DNA of 64,000 bases from Pinus tabuliformis (GCA_031772625.1 CM062814.1:360503750-360567749), one strand, 5' to 3'; counted from the first letter of the stretch, positions 46,579-58,849 are shown. Numbers and translations: made by a program. Notes: generated by a model from the sequence alone, not told the origin.

Positions 46579-46911
46579 TGTTATGAAATCGGCTTACAAA
46601 AGGAAAAAAAAGAAAGATCAATTCCTTATAAATTAGCCTCTTCAAGGGGGAAACCTCCTTTACATTACAATAATGAACAACTTTTGAATGATACAAATGA
46701 CAAGACCTCCTTTCAATATATAGGAGTCTAAGGGGTGCCAATATAATCAAAGCCTACATAAGAATAATATTATAGGGGCACAACAATAATAATAGTGGGA
46801 TTCTATGGAGAATAATAATAACAACATGGGGACGATATGGGCACACTAAGACAATAAAGGGTTTGCACTAATAAAAATAAAGTGTTACACTAATAGTATA
46901 GGGACCTAACA
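46579..46911 (-). repeat. A3 5' LTR
   Basis: 333 bp, complement TGTTAGGTCC...CATAACA. It forms the left arm of a large inverted repeat with the A4 LTR at 47127-47458. Confidence 0.92.
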
Positions 46912-47126
46912 ATATACAAGTCAATTCACTGCTTTAACTTTGCTTGGAAATCTTTGGAGCTTTCCCTGAAGAAATAGCTCTTAAAACCCTAAAATGAGGG
47001 TCATCAGCCTTACGAAAAAAATGCAATGATTGCCCATTCCACCTTGTTAGGGCAGTGATGGCATCACTTTGTTCCCTTGCATACCCACGATGGTCTCAAA
47101 AAGAAAGTTTTCCCAAAGAAGATGAG

Positions 47127-48370
47127 TGTTAGGTCCCTATACTACTAGTGTAACCCCTTATTGTTATTAGTACAACCCCCTTATTATATTTTTTTGCCCA
47201 TGTAGTCCACATATTGTTATTATGGTGCCCCATAGAAGCCCGTTATTGTTATTATTGTGCCCTTTCATTATTATTGTTATGTTGGTTTTGATTGTATTAT
47301 GACCCCTTAGGCTCCTATATATAGAAAGGAAGTCTTATCATTTGTATCATCTAAGAATTGAACATTTGTGTAATGTAAAGGAGCTTTCCCCCTTGAAGAG
47401 GCTTATTTCGAAGGTGTTGATCTACCTTTTCTATATTTTTCTGAGTTGGTTTCATAACATTTGGTATTGGAGCTTTAGATTCTAGGGTTTCGCTACTCCA
47501 AACAAGTCATCGTAGCATTTTTTCTATAACTTTCTTTCTGCAATGTTTCATAAGCTAAAAAAAACCCATTTTAGCTGAAATCACACTGAAGCTTGCGTAC
47601 GAGTTTCAGATCTTGGCTCGCTATATTTTCGGCGATATGATCTGAGGAATTTAGGGTTTTTACAAACTCCAGAATTTCATCTAAAACAGGTCATCGTGGA
47701 ATTTTCGCTATAACTATTTTTTTACGTCGTTTCAGATGCTAAAAACAAAACCCATTTGAGAAGAAATTGCGTTCAACCATAGTTCTGAATTTCATATCTT
47801 GTATCACTATATTTGTGGAGATATGATCTCAGGAAGTTAGGGCTTTGGAAAGCTCCAAAATTTCATCTAAAATAGGTCATCATTGATTGTTCGCTATAAC
47901 TCTTTCGCTACGAATTTTCAGAAGCTAAAAAAACGCATTTGAGAAGAAATCGGTGTAAACCTTGGTTACAAATTTCATGTCCTGCGTCACTATAGTTTTG
48001 GAGATATAATCTGAGGAAATTATGGTTTTTGTATACCCTCAAATTACATTCCAAACAGGTCACCTTTGGAAAATCATCATAACTTTCGCTCTGAGCATCA
48101 GATTGAATTTTCATAAGAAGTTACAGAAAAAGGACGGACTATAGTTGTTTTCGTATCATTTTTGAAATCGAAGGTTGAAACGGTGACCCCGACACGTACA
48201 AGTTCACTCTACTGAACCATTCTATACTCTCAAGTCATCGTGGGAGATTTAGCATAACCCCTCATTTGAGAATAGAATCTTGATCACACTTTTCACGGGT
48301 TTGAAAGATTACTCAGAGGGTTATACTGCAGGAAGAAATTTCAAAGATTGGAGATCTAAAATTACAGATA
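47127..48370 (+). mobile_element. Element A4: LTR plus leader remnant of an A-family chromovirus
   Basis: 332-bp LTR at 47127-47458 (TGTTAGGTCC...ATAACA), primer-binding site TGGTATTGGAGC from 47462, then a leader with three full ~185-bp repeat units and a partial fourth. Similarity to the A1 leader ends near 48370, before gag; no coding region or 3' LTR follows. It lies 215 bp from A3, in the opposite orientation, in the same host LTR. The right end is ragged: host-repeat similarity resumes near 48465-48480. Confidence 0.88.
47503..48100 (+). repeat. A4 leader repeat, three ~185-bp units plus a partial
   Basis: Units 47503-47686 (184 bp), 47687-47872 (186 bp), 47873-48055 (183 bp), and a diverging fourth from 48056. 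Each opens with a c(a)aggtcatcg-type boundary followed by a gctataact block and a gatatgatctgagga block. Confidence 0.9.
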
Positions 48371-49180
48371 TTCGTCATTAAGAATAGATCACACTTTTCA
48401 ATGATTCTCCTTCTTGCTCCACCCACAATACAGAGTAATCAATAACATGATCAACATCCTTTATATCGTTAAGGATTCGCATAGATGAGGTCGAATCCTC
48501 CAAATTTTACCTCTTGGTCTCATCCCTATGAGCTACCTACTTGAGATGTGGGATTAATGCTATCTTAGGATAAGTCCTAACTCCCTTTCCCAGTCTATAA
48601 ATTCATCCTCCCTCATTCACAAATGGTTGGTCAGGTTAGAAGCTGGGTTGGTCTGTGTCCATTTGCACCCCTATGGTGACCTTGTGCTTAGAGGCTATTC
48701 ATTAGACTTGGATAATGAGTGTTTGGAGAGTTTCTTGGCTTGGACATGGATTACCGCTCACGGAGAGCCTTTCAACATCAAGGTTATGGTTGTAAGTTAT
48801 CCTTTATTGTTTAAATAAAAATACAACGGTTGGTTCATCTTCTGAAAATATATGTGTTCATGTATGTACTATCTTGGCATTCCTTGGTCAGCTAAGTAAG
48901 TTATTATTGGATTTGCTATTTGTTTTGGCATGTTGTGTTGTTCCTTAATCTTTTGTGTAGGTACATAGGCATTGAAAGAAGTAAAAACAAGTTCTTGACA
49001 CAAGTGGTTCCAGGATCTCAACAAGGAAATGAGAATAGCATCAGAGCGAGGTACATCATCTCTCTCTTTCTACTTTTCAATTATAATCTAGGAATATTTC
49101 TAGTTGATTTTCACTTCAGTTGTTAGACCCACTCAATGGGCTAGAGGGATCGTCTCTGTCTGTAGAAAGGATTAACCTTG

Positions 49181-51078
49181 TCAATAAAAATGCAAGTCCG
49201 TTGGGAAGCCTATGACCCTTTCCACCCAATCTTTCACCCTGATCTTTTGTCTAGTTTGACCACTCGTCAATTTTTCGGCTTGTCTGCATCAGTCATGGTT
49301 TATACCATCACTGATTGTTGCCTTAGAATGCTAAGTCTAGATTGTTTCTTGGGACATTTTTGGTTTTTTCCCATATTTCTCACCCATCATGCATTTACCC
49401 TTAACACTTGCGATGGCATTGCAGTTTTTACCTTTATAGTTGTGACGATCATGATTTTTACCTTTACAGTCATGATGAAACAAATTTTTCTTCATGTTTT
49501 GGCTATGCTAAAATCATCACTACATTTTCTATACAAAGTAGTGATGCCATCGCGGGTTTGCCTATTAAAAGTAGCGATAATCACCGGTTTGGGTATGTTA
49601 AGTAGCGACGATCCTTGAATATGAGAATTTTTAAGATTTATTGCTAAGAATCCAATGTATCTTGGCCCGTAAGGTATTTTCCTATCATGCATGCTTGGAT
49701 TTGTTAATGTTTTGATTGATTTCCTTAATTGATTTGAAAAATTTGTCTCGTTGGCTTCTAAGTGAAATTTGACAGAATTCTAAGATTTCTAGTCATTGGT
49801 AATCATTTTCTCTTGTTAGTGTCATTGAGATGTGATTGAATGTTGTTTTCTATAGAAATCATTGAAAACATCATTTTTCATTTGTTTTAGCTTGTATTTC
49901 GAAATTTACATTTCGTGAAAATGCATTAGATTAGTTTATTGAGAAGTTATTTTTTGAGATTCATCATTGAGAATAGATCACACTTTTCGATGATTTAAAC
50001 TAAAAAACTGTATTAGGTGCATCAAATCATTCAAAATAGGAAAAATACATAATTCCTATAAGTGCATATTTTTAAAGTAAAACCATTTTTCTTTCACAAA
50101 AGTTGCATTTAGGATAATGAAAAGTGGAAATCATTTTTTACTTTTGGCACTTCATTTACTAAAATGAAAGACTAGATTTTGCTTTCACATTTTTCATTTG
50201 GCAGACAAAAGTTAAAGTTAGTGGAAGGAATTTTTCTTGATGCATTTTGTTTGATGCATTATTGATTGAAATTTCTTCCCTTGATTAGTCTAGCTTTCAT
50301 TGAAAAGAAAAGTTTTTTTTTCTCATATAGTTACATCATGGGCGATCATGTCACATCATTTTGAGACCAAAACTAAAACGTAATTCATGATAAATGTTTA
50401 AAATATATCAATTAATATAAGGAGAATTTGAAACACTGATGTTCATACTTAGTGGTCTAGGCTAGAGATGCATTCTAGAGTTTATAAAACTTAGCAGCTA
50501 TCGTTCACTCTTGCATTAGACAATGCTAGCACAGACTTTTTCTCCCCATACCATCACATTTATAAAGGGAGACCCATATAGGTTGCAAACATTTATCCAT
50601 AGGAAGCTGAGTCTGTCACCCTATAAACATGATACACCGAACATAGCATTCGGGGAGATTTCATGCACGTATGTCAAGTCCTTGCTGAATTTATTTGTTG
50701 AGGTGTATATTGCAATTCACGGTTACTTGGTACTCCTTTTACCTAGATTCACATGAGCAGTCATTTTGATCTTTTATGAATCTCTAAATTTTAAAATATT
50801 ATCAAGCATTTGTCCTTTCCAGCTCGCTAAACCAACGAAAGTGACTAGAGTCAACTTTTCATCCTTTTCTCGACTCCTAAAACATGGAAAGGCCAAATTT
50901 TTTGTTCCAAATTCTAAAATAAATTAATTGACCCTAGAAAAACATCCTTGCTGTAGAAATAATCATTAGTATATGGTTGATACCAATGAGGAGATTTCCT
51001 CAATCTACCACTTAAGGAAACCCCTCTAATGGGAATCCTAGTCCTTTTCATTCTTTTGGAAATACTAGTGCTCCCTAT
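49181..51078 (+). other. Element D internal region, noncoding or unrecognised
   Basis: Begins where the left D repeat ends. A 146-codon frame at 49178-49618 is hydrophobic and low-complexity, has no recognisable similarity and overlaps a repeat-rich patch (49405-49615), so I do not call it a gene. That patch holds three diverging aaGTAGYGAT-type copies near 49537, 49569 and 49600, and a perfect 10-bp inverted pair (GCGATGGCAT at 49410, ATGCCATCGC at 49544). No primer-binding site is recognisable at its left end. Confidence 0.5.
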
Positions 51079-53670
51079 ATGGCGACGTTGTCCCTTCTTG
51101 GATTAATCATTAGTTTACTAGTTTGGTTGTTTGCAGACTTGATGGTTCCGAGTGTCCAAAGTACATTTCAAACAAGTTCTCCTCCACCTGAACAACATCA
51201 ACCTCATGTTGATTCTAAAGTTAACCCCTCACCTTCTTTGCGTATTTCTTCACTCCATTCTTCTTATTTGCCTAGGGAAATTCTGGATACTAGTAACAAG
51301 GGAGCTAAGAAGAAGAAGAAGATGAAGAAGAACAAGAAGTAAAAAAAGCAAGGGGGCAACCAAACAACTATTGTTACTGGTGCAACTAATGATGAAAAAT
51401 CTTCCAACCAACTTGAGAGAGTAATATTTCCTTTCGTGTTATGTAAGGTGACCACCTTCTTTGGAATTGTCCTAGTATTCCCAAGGTCTTAAAAGTGAGG
51501 TCCACAGGTTCACATCAACCTTTGTCATCCACCTATGGAAATCATGTTGGTGATAAACCTTCAACTAGTAACTATAAAGCTCATGGTAAAAAGGGAAAAG
51601 TCAAATTTCCTTGTAGATGATGTGAAAGTGATCATCCCATTCAACTTTTTCGTCTTATGGATGAAGGTTCCAAAGAGTTCAAAAACCTTACAACTTCTCA
51701 ACCTCATCTTTTGAATAGGTATCAAAAACTTTTCCCTGATCATTCACTAGTTGATCCAGTGATTTATCAAAAGTCATATTTGTTCAACACCAATCTCTCT
51801 GAAGGTGAGTCTCATGAGTCCATTATTGACCAACAGTTGGTCAAGAAAATGGTAGACCTGACTCCACCTTTAGTTAACCGTACCTTTTAGGTAGAGAGTG
51901 AACCTCATACTACTTAGGTTCTTTTGGTCTCTTCAGTATCAAATGAATGGGAGGTAAATCCTCCTATTCCAGAGGTGCATGAGAGCATTTCTCCTGTTCC
52001 CATCTAGCAACAATTCAAATCTCATGGTCCTACAACACCCCCTCTAAGGAGTTTAGTCACTTCTTTTGATTGGAGTGGACTAGTAGGATATCGCCTTCTG
52101 TCTTATGTGCCTTTCTAGCTTATAGTACATGCTTACCATATGGTTGTACCTAGTATAGTCATAGATAAGGGCGCATATGTTAGTATCCTATCCTCAACTA
52201 CTTGGAAAGCCTTGGGTTCTCATAAACTTGTCCCCGTCACACAAAATCGGTTATATTTTAACAGAGGAAATAGTCAACCATTATGGATCCTTCATAAGTT
52301 ACCTATTACTTTGGAAGTAAAGACTCTCTATATAGACGTGATGGTTGTCTAAGTTCCTTTAGATTTTAATCTAGTCCTTGGCTGTGACTATGTTTATGTC
52401 ATGGGAGCTCTTGTTTCTTCCCTCTTTTGGGTGATGTGTTTTTCGCATGAAGGAAACATTTTTATCATTGATAAGCTTACATTCATTGGTTTGGAATCAG
52501 CTCCCAATCAACCATCATCCCTAAATTGTTCGTATAGGCAAGAGATATAACCCCCACCACAGGTTAATTACTTGGCCACTTGCTTATTCTCATGTTTCAA
52601 GATCGTGAAAAAATGAAATCATCCTCAAAGTAAACTCAAGAATAGTTTCCCATGTTTCAACCTTGTCTAAAAATGAAACCACTCCCACTTTACATCTCAT
52701 GATTGCTATTTTATCTGTTGATTTTCACCAGATGAGCCTTAGTTTTTTCATTCTATCGTCACCATCTCTTTGGTCAATCATATGCTTTCACTTTGTTGTT
52801 TTACCCTTTCCTGAGAAACATCTGCAATGAGTGCTCTTATTATCCATCCTCTTCACCTTTATGTGTTTTGACCAGTTCTATCATTATTGGAACCAGTTGT
52901 TATTCTTTTTCTACCACTCATTCCTCCAGGTGGAGTATCCTTTAAGCTCTTTCTAGACTCCAAAAATATGAAAAGATTGTCAAGTACTTGTCATTTAAAA
53001 CTCATTAAAGTAAATTAATTGGCGTCTACTTAGTATAGGTTTAACACTTTTCTAAAGTGAGATAAACTATTTTACGAAAAAGGAACACCTTAGTCGAACA
53101 TGGCTAGGATGTTCCCTCAGATATTGTTTTCCACCTTTTCAGGTTCGAGGGACAAATTACGAAAAGGGACATATTGGAATTTTCTTTTCCGTTTCCTTTT
53201 AAAAATCTCTAAATGTGAAAAATATACTGATCTATTATTATGTTGAGCTCATTAAAACTTTATAACGAAAGATTCATCACCACGATGAGACCAAGTTTCT
53301 CCTTCCTATTACTCATAAAACTTACTAGGATGGATTCATCCGAAGGATGAATTTATATGACAAGCATATGGTATCCTCTTCAATATTGTGTAAAAATAAA
53401 GAGGTACTCACTAGAATTAGCGAGGAAAAATGAATATGAAACATCCTTTGTACAGGTAGCATGTTCCTCTTGAACATGACACTCTTCTGCTCTCATGTCG
53501 GGTTCGGGATATCCTGACTTAGTCACTTGGCCTCCCGGGTTTGGTTGATCCATGTTGCCTCTCATTTTACTATGCCACCTCATCATTATGACCCTTAGTC
53601 CTATGTTGAGTCTAACGCTACCACACTCCAGAGTCGCATCGCCAATATGTTCAAGAGAAGTCAAATCTGC
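51079..53670 (+). pseudogene. Element D gag tail and protease remains
   Basis: A 51079-51342 frame ends in a lysine-rich stretch. Then a zinc-knuckle-like CR-stop-CESDHP near 51611 (TGA where Trp is likely) leads into the LFRLMDEGSKEF frame (51657-51890). A retropepsin-like domain at 52140-52550 reads VIDKGAYVSILSSTTWKALG, then YIDVMVV-stop-VPLDFNLVLGCDYVY and SLFWVMCFSHEGNIFIIDKL. The catalytic triplet position reads Asp-Lys-Gly. I recognise this arrangement from plant Ty3-type gag-protease proteins but not the exact lineage. Stops become dense after 52550 and no RT is readable. Confidence 0.65.
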
Positions 53671-54523
53671 AGTTATTTACCTATACATCGTTTGAGTCAT
53701 TGTTACAGTCTTGAAAATGATTCCACTTTATTCCTTGTTTCATGTCGATAATGAGGGAATCGTTATGACCCTCCTTTGATGAGCCATCTCATGTCGACTT
53801 CAGCTCATTATCCAGGAATATGACTTAGAAACTCCCTTTCAATACCTTAAAGCTCGCATGTCCTAATGGTCAGTTCTTCACATCTGATGACAAGTCTTCA
53901 TTATTGGATTTCAATCAAGTCATTCCACGAGTGTTCAACTGCAGCTTCATTATCACATTCATGGATTGTACTTTTGTAACTTAAGAGCCATTGTCACTAT
54001 TGGTGGTTTCTCTCGTACCTGTTAACGTTCCACATCATTAGCCGATAATCATGTTGTTTTCTAGCATGTTCGAATTCAACATGTTTATTTGCATGTTAGG
54101 CTTCATACATTGATCGGGTTGGGATGGAGCGCAAGAGACTGAGTTTTGTCTGATATAACTCAAGCTGCATGGAGGTATATGTCACTGATGATTGTACACA
54201 TGTTTCTACTATACGGATGCCTGTGACCATACCGTCAGACTTTATATTTATGATGATCCTTCTATATCATATGGTTGCATCCATACCTTGGATATTAGAT
54301 TTACAGATGATACTTCTTATTTCGATGGCTACCCCCATCCCATGGATCATGTCATGTAGTCCTTATTATCTGGATGGATGTGCCCATGATGTTGATTCAT
54401 GTCTTTCTCTCAGATATGTATATGTATATGCGTCCTTGATTTTGGGCCTCATAATGGTGTGTGTCCTCATCCTTTCCAAAATATTATAAGGCATCTTAGC
54501 CATAACTACTCATTCTGTCTTCA
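53671..54523 (+). other. Element D interior before the right LTR, unrecognised
   Basis: A 106-codon frame at 54169-54489 is hydrophobic, Met/Ile/Leu-rich and periodic (repeated catggat-like and atgatcct-like words); it looks like low-complexity sequence rather than a protein. No polypurine tract is recognisable before 54524. Confidence 0.45.
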
Positions 54524-55586
54524 TGCTTTAAGGGCAATCTGTTACACAGTATTCTGTCATGCCTCCTGCACTTCCCTATGACATACCATAAAGTGCCTGA
54601 AACATGATCATTATACAATATACTGATCCATGTATACAACTGAGATCCCTCCTTTAGATTTTCTTGGAAAATCTTTGGAGCCGTCCCTGAAGAAATAACT
54701 CTTAAAACCCTAAAATGAGGGTCATCGCCCTTATGAAACTAAAAACTGCAATGATCGCTTATTGCACCATGTTAGGCCAACAATGGAATTTCTCTGTTGC
54801 CTTTCATACCCACAATGTTCTCAAAAAGGAATTTTTTCCAAAGAGGATGACAAGATTCTAGAGCAACACGATGGGGGTCGTTTCACATAGATGAGGTTGA
54901 ATCCTCCAAATTTGACCTCTTGCTCTCATCCCTATCAGCTACCTCCTTGAGACGTGGGCCTAATCTTATCTTTATAGAAGTCCTAACTCCCTTTCCCAGT
55001 CTATAAATTCATCCTCTCCCATTCCCAAATGGTTGGTCAGGGTAGAAGTTGGGTTGGTATATGTCCATTTGCACCCCTAGTTGAGCTTATTCTTAGAGGC
55101 TATACATTAGACTTGGAGAAGGAGTGTTTGTAGAGTTTCCTGGCTTGGAATTTGATTGCCACTCAAGGAGAGCCTCTCAACATCAAGGCTATGGTTGTAA
55201 TCTTCCCTTTATTCTTTAAATAATAATACAATTGTTGGTTGATTTTCCCAGAATATATATGTTCATGTATGTATTGTCTTGGCATTCCTTGATCAGCTAA
55301 GTAGGTTCTTATTGGATTTTCTATTGGTTTTGGCATGCTTTGTTGTCTCTTGATCACTTCTGTAGGTACATAGGTGATGAAAGAAGTAGTAACAAGTCTA
55401 TGACACAAGCAGTTTGAGGATCTCGACAAAGGAAATCAGAATAGCATAAGAGAAAGGTAGGTCATCTCTCTCGTTCTACTTTTCAATTATAATCTAGGAT
55501 TATGTCTAGTTGATTGTCACTTCAGTTCATAGACCCACTCATTCGGATAGAGGGATCATCTCTATCTATAGAGAGGATTAACCTTG
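54524..55586 (+). repeat. Element D right LTR-like copy, uninterrupted
   Basis: Begins TGCTTTAAG and contains a TATA-like tctataaatt at 55000-55009. It carries the pre-insertion sequence for A3 (gtata at 54632-54636) and the region hit by A4 (about 54850). Similarity with the left copy stops near 55586. Confidence 0.7.
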
Positions 55587-58500
55587 GAAATGCTACTTTT
55601 CATTACAAAAATACTTCCTAGTGCTCCTAGTGAAGTGACAATTGTATAATTTTACTTTCAGAATCTATACCCTTGACAGAATTTGTTTTACTTTTGTGTA
55701 ATTTACTTGATCATGATACTTCTATCTGAGATATGTTGTTTTATTTTGTTTCACATTTTGTTGTGGTTGTTCTAGCACTATTTATTTTATTTTTATTGGA
55801 AATGTAGTGGAATTGACAAATTAAGATGCTAATCTGACATGAACCCTGTAAAGCATAGTTAGATTTATTACAAATCAAGTATCTTCTATTTTAATATGCA
55901 TTGAGTTCTGATAATTGTTTTTGTATGTCTTTCATTTATGGAGTTTACTTAATTCATGTGCTACCAAACACATATTAAGCTTACTATTAAATTTAAAAGT
56001 AAAAATTCATCATTTTTTTGAGGTTGAGAAATACTTTCTAGTACACTTAAAATAACCCAGTTGAAAATTTATTTATCTATGTTTTTGTTATACATTTAGG
56101 ATCGACAAAATTATTTAACAACCAAGTATATATCTATCCCTAGCTAGCATGCACATTTTTTTTTAACTTATTTACTTACAGTAAATTTACTTCTTCATAT
56201 AGTAGAACAAATGTTGTATTTCTATTTCTCTAAGCATACATTCGACATAAGCATCTCTATATACCTTGGTGACCATAGAATACACATGGTGTTAAGTTAT
56301 TTAATTGACTAAATGAATCACATCTAATCTCTAGTTGAAACATATCTGTCACTTAATTGTAATTCATTTCCTAGTATGGTTAATTATCTTCTGATATAGT
56401 GACTTTTAACCCTCTCTCATTCCCTTATATTGGGATTAAGGGTAAGTTACTATCGGGCATGTCTTCTAGTCTGTGTATATTTTTTTGTTTATAGTTTCAA
56501 TAACAATTACTTTACTGGACTCTATAGTTCTATACAACCACCTAAAATATATATGTATATATTCAAGACTGGGTATTGCCACTTCCTAAGGGAATGAAAT
56601 GACTCAATTACTGATTTTTTGAAAGTCATATACTGAAGGTAAAAGTGCCTATCTTTACGACGGAAATTTATATGTGTTAATCAAACTCATAAGCTCAAAG
56701 TAAAAATCTTGGGCCTCTTTTTGAGATAAGAAACTATAACAAGTTTCTTCCATGGTTATCGAGACTTTCACATTGCCCTTAGGAACCCAACTTCCAGACA
56801 AGGTTCATGTCTGAGATTTCTAATTTAAAGACTCGTTGGGTTAAATTTCTTTCCCTCACCTGCAAAGTATTCATACAACATTTGTTCATAGGTAAAACTA
56901 AATTCTTTAAACCATTTCCTACAATACCTATATTTGTACGGAGAATAACCAATTTATAGAATATCTCAATACGTTTATATGTATAATTACACCAAAGGTA
57001 AATTTAATGTAAATTGTTACCATGGTATTGTAGCAGCTACAACCATCCTCTAAAATTCTACCTATGCTTTGATTTTTCAGCCTCCCTTCTTATCTACAAC
57101 AACTCAACTTACACTAATCCAAGTATTCATGCTTTGACTCAGAATTATCATTTCATTTTCGATTGTGTTTGACCACTTAGATGATTCTTCTAATTCATAA
57201 CTTGATCTCCCAACTTGGTCTCACAACAATTACGGACTTGCCTCTAGAAACTACGCAATCCCTGAGGGATATCAACCTTTACGATAGGAATTGCAGTCTT
57301 AAATGGAAGACAACCTTGAGCTTAGGAACTGTGTAGCCATTGAAGGCAGCCCAAGACTAAGCCCACAAACTGCACAACCCTCACTAGTATTAGAAACTAC
57401 ACAATGCACACTAACCTAGAAAGTTTCTGAGTTCCCCAGAACTACGCATTCTTTCCCAATAGTGTGCATGGAAAGTCCCCCCCCCCCAGAAAATAAGAAA
57501 AACTAAATGGAAAAAAACATTCCTAGGAAGTAGTGATGTATTATTAGTTTCTTGAAGACAGTACATTGCTATTTTTAGAAGTTTCATCCAAGTGTCGCCT
57601 TTGTCCTTGATCTCAAGCATGCATGTCATAGACCCTCAATTGCTCAAATATAGTTAATTGATGCCTCTGTAGATCATTTACACATTCGATCTTGGAGATC
57701 TAGCATTCCCGGGGAGATCAAGGAAACTTAGATAGGTTCATTATCGCTTTTCCAGGTGATTTTTTCTTTTATCTCCTTTTGTTTCCTTTTTTGTCACTTT
57801 TGTCGTTTCACTTATGTGAGTGTTTTTTTTCTTGTTTCTCTTCATGGTTATTGTTGCTTCAAAAAAAATTTAATTACAAAAATGTTTTTTCAAGGTATCG
57901 TTTGCATTTCACAAGTGTCATATTTGTTTCTTTGTTTTTGCACTCAAGCTCATATCACCATTCACTTCTGCTAATTTTTCACACTTCCACCAGGTAGATT
58001 TATACTTCCCTTTGCCGAATTGGGAACTATAAAATCCTAATGCTCAAGTCACAGGCTTGGCCTCTGGAACTACATATTGCATAGTACCAACTGGCTCCAA
58101 TTGTGCATTGTGCGGTTACAAGGTTTGGCCTGTCACCTTGGACGTTGAGATTGCACAATGCACAGTCTCTCCCAGTCTTTGCCCATGTTGGGGCCACAAG
58201 ATTCATCCCTGACCACTAGGACTGCACAATTCATAGTTCCCATAGGAAGCCAATTCCTCTTGCCAATGAAAATTGTGCAATCCTTCCCATAAAATTCCTT
58301 GAAATTCAATTTTCATAAACCAATGTTTTCTTGCCATGAGTGTCCTTTTCGCCCCACATATACCACTCCTATGAAGCATTTATCTCTAGCAGTCATTGTT
58401 ACCATTGCACCAAAGAGAGCTACTTCAAGAGAGACCAATGAAAGCAGTACTGGTGAAGTAGTTGAGTAAGTGCTAATTAACTTGCCAATATATGTAGACA

Positions 58501-58849
58501 CATAATTGTTTATATAAAAGGAGTCAAACACTAACATGGAAGAAATTTGAGCAGTAGTAACAAAAGGGAGAAACCGAGTACAAGCTAATGGAAAGAGAAA
58601 GGTTGTTGAGAGAATATAGTGAGAACAAAGTTACAGAGTGAAATTGGATTGAGTCCCTATGCAAACATCTTTTGTAGAGGAAGCAAAGGAAACAAAGATC
58701 AGAGGAGAGGAAGTGAGGAAAATCAAAGCTTACAGGAAGTATAACTAAGGGCGTAGAAAGAAAAACAAGTACTAAGTGAAGAACATGAACAAAGGAGGAA
58801 AGAATAGGAGGAGAAGAAAAAGCATCAAAAGGAAGAAAGGAAAGGTGCA
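55587..58849. other. No recognisable gene; degenerate motif series in its right half
   Basis: AT-rich, with only short frames on both strands and no recognisable protein. It contains an 11-base C run at 57477-57487 and the recurring tgCACAAT-type motif of 57249-58285. Confidence 0.6.
57249..58285. repeat. Recurring degenerate ACT(A/G)C(A/G)CAAT-GCA-AGT motif
   Basis: About ten related words occur at irregular spacing, each usually preceded by ga or gga: near 57249, 57329, 57367, 57392, 57440, 58068, 58101 (inverted), 58150, 58220 and 58271. The clearest are ATTGCACAATGCACAG at 58150-58165 and ACTACACAATGCACAC near 57396. A partly palindromic core (TGCA...TGCA) is shared. Function unknown. 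Confidence 0.55.

Larger units (their letters stand above)
44304..46911 (-). mobile_element. Element A3: chromovirus with a ~3.3-kb internal deletion
   Basis: Minus-strand A-family copy, 2608 bp: 5' LTR 46579-46911, PBS complement 46565-46576, leader with two ~185-bp units, gag fragments (45575-45766, 44993-45217), then a direct jump (near 44993) to the integrase tail/chromodomain remnant, polypurine tract complement from 44637 and 3' LTR 44304-44636. Protease, RT, RNase H and most of integrase are gone. The target duplication is gtata (44299-44303) against atata (46912-46916); the uninterrupted right copy of D has gtata once at 54632-54636, proving the insertion point. Confidence 0.93.
44187..49180 (+). 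repeat. Element D left LTR-like copy, split in three
   Basis: Host segments 44187-44303, 46912-47126 and about 48465-49180 align in order with 54524-55586. The gaps are A3 and A4. Around A4's right edge about 35-40 bp of the host repeat seen in the right copy are missing or replaced. Confidence 0.7.
44187..55586 (+). mobile_element. Element D: LTR retrotransposon carrying nested A3 and A4
   Basis: Two direct copies of a ~1.06-kb sequence lie at both ends. The left copy (44187 to about 49180) is interrupted by A3 and A4; the right copy (54524 to about 55586) is uninterrupted. Both carry a TATA-like tctataaat. Between them, on the same strand, are gag and protease remains of a Ty3-like element, so an LTR pair is the simplest reading. 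No PBS or polypurine tract is recognisable and the copy ends are placed only where similarity stops, so a dispersed-repeat explanation remains possible. RT and integrase are not recognised. Confidence 0.6.

Noticed and set aside
49178..49618. 146-codon frame as a gene
   Set aside because: Hydrophobic low-complexity text overlapping short repeats, no recognisable domain, and placed in the leader region of element D.
54169..54489. 106-codon frame as a membrane protein
   Set aside because: Apparent hydrophobic segments come from repetitive AT-rich words; no start context or similarity supports it.
57477..57487. 11-base C homopolymer as a biological signal
   Set aside because: Could be ordinary slippage or an assembly artefact; nothing around it supports a role.
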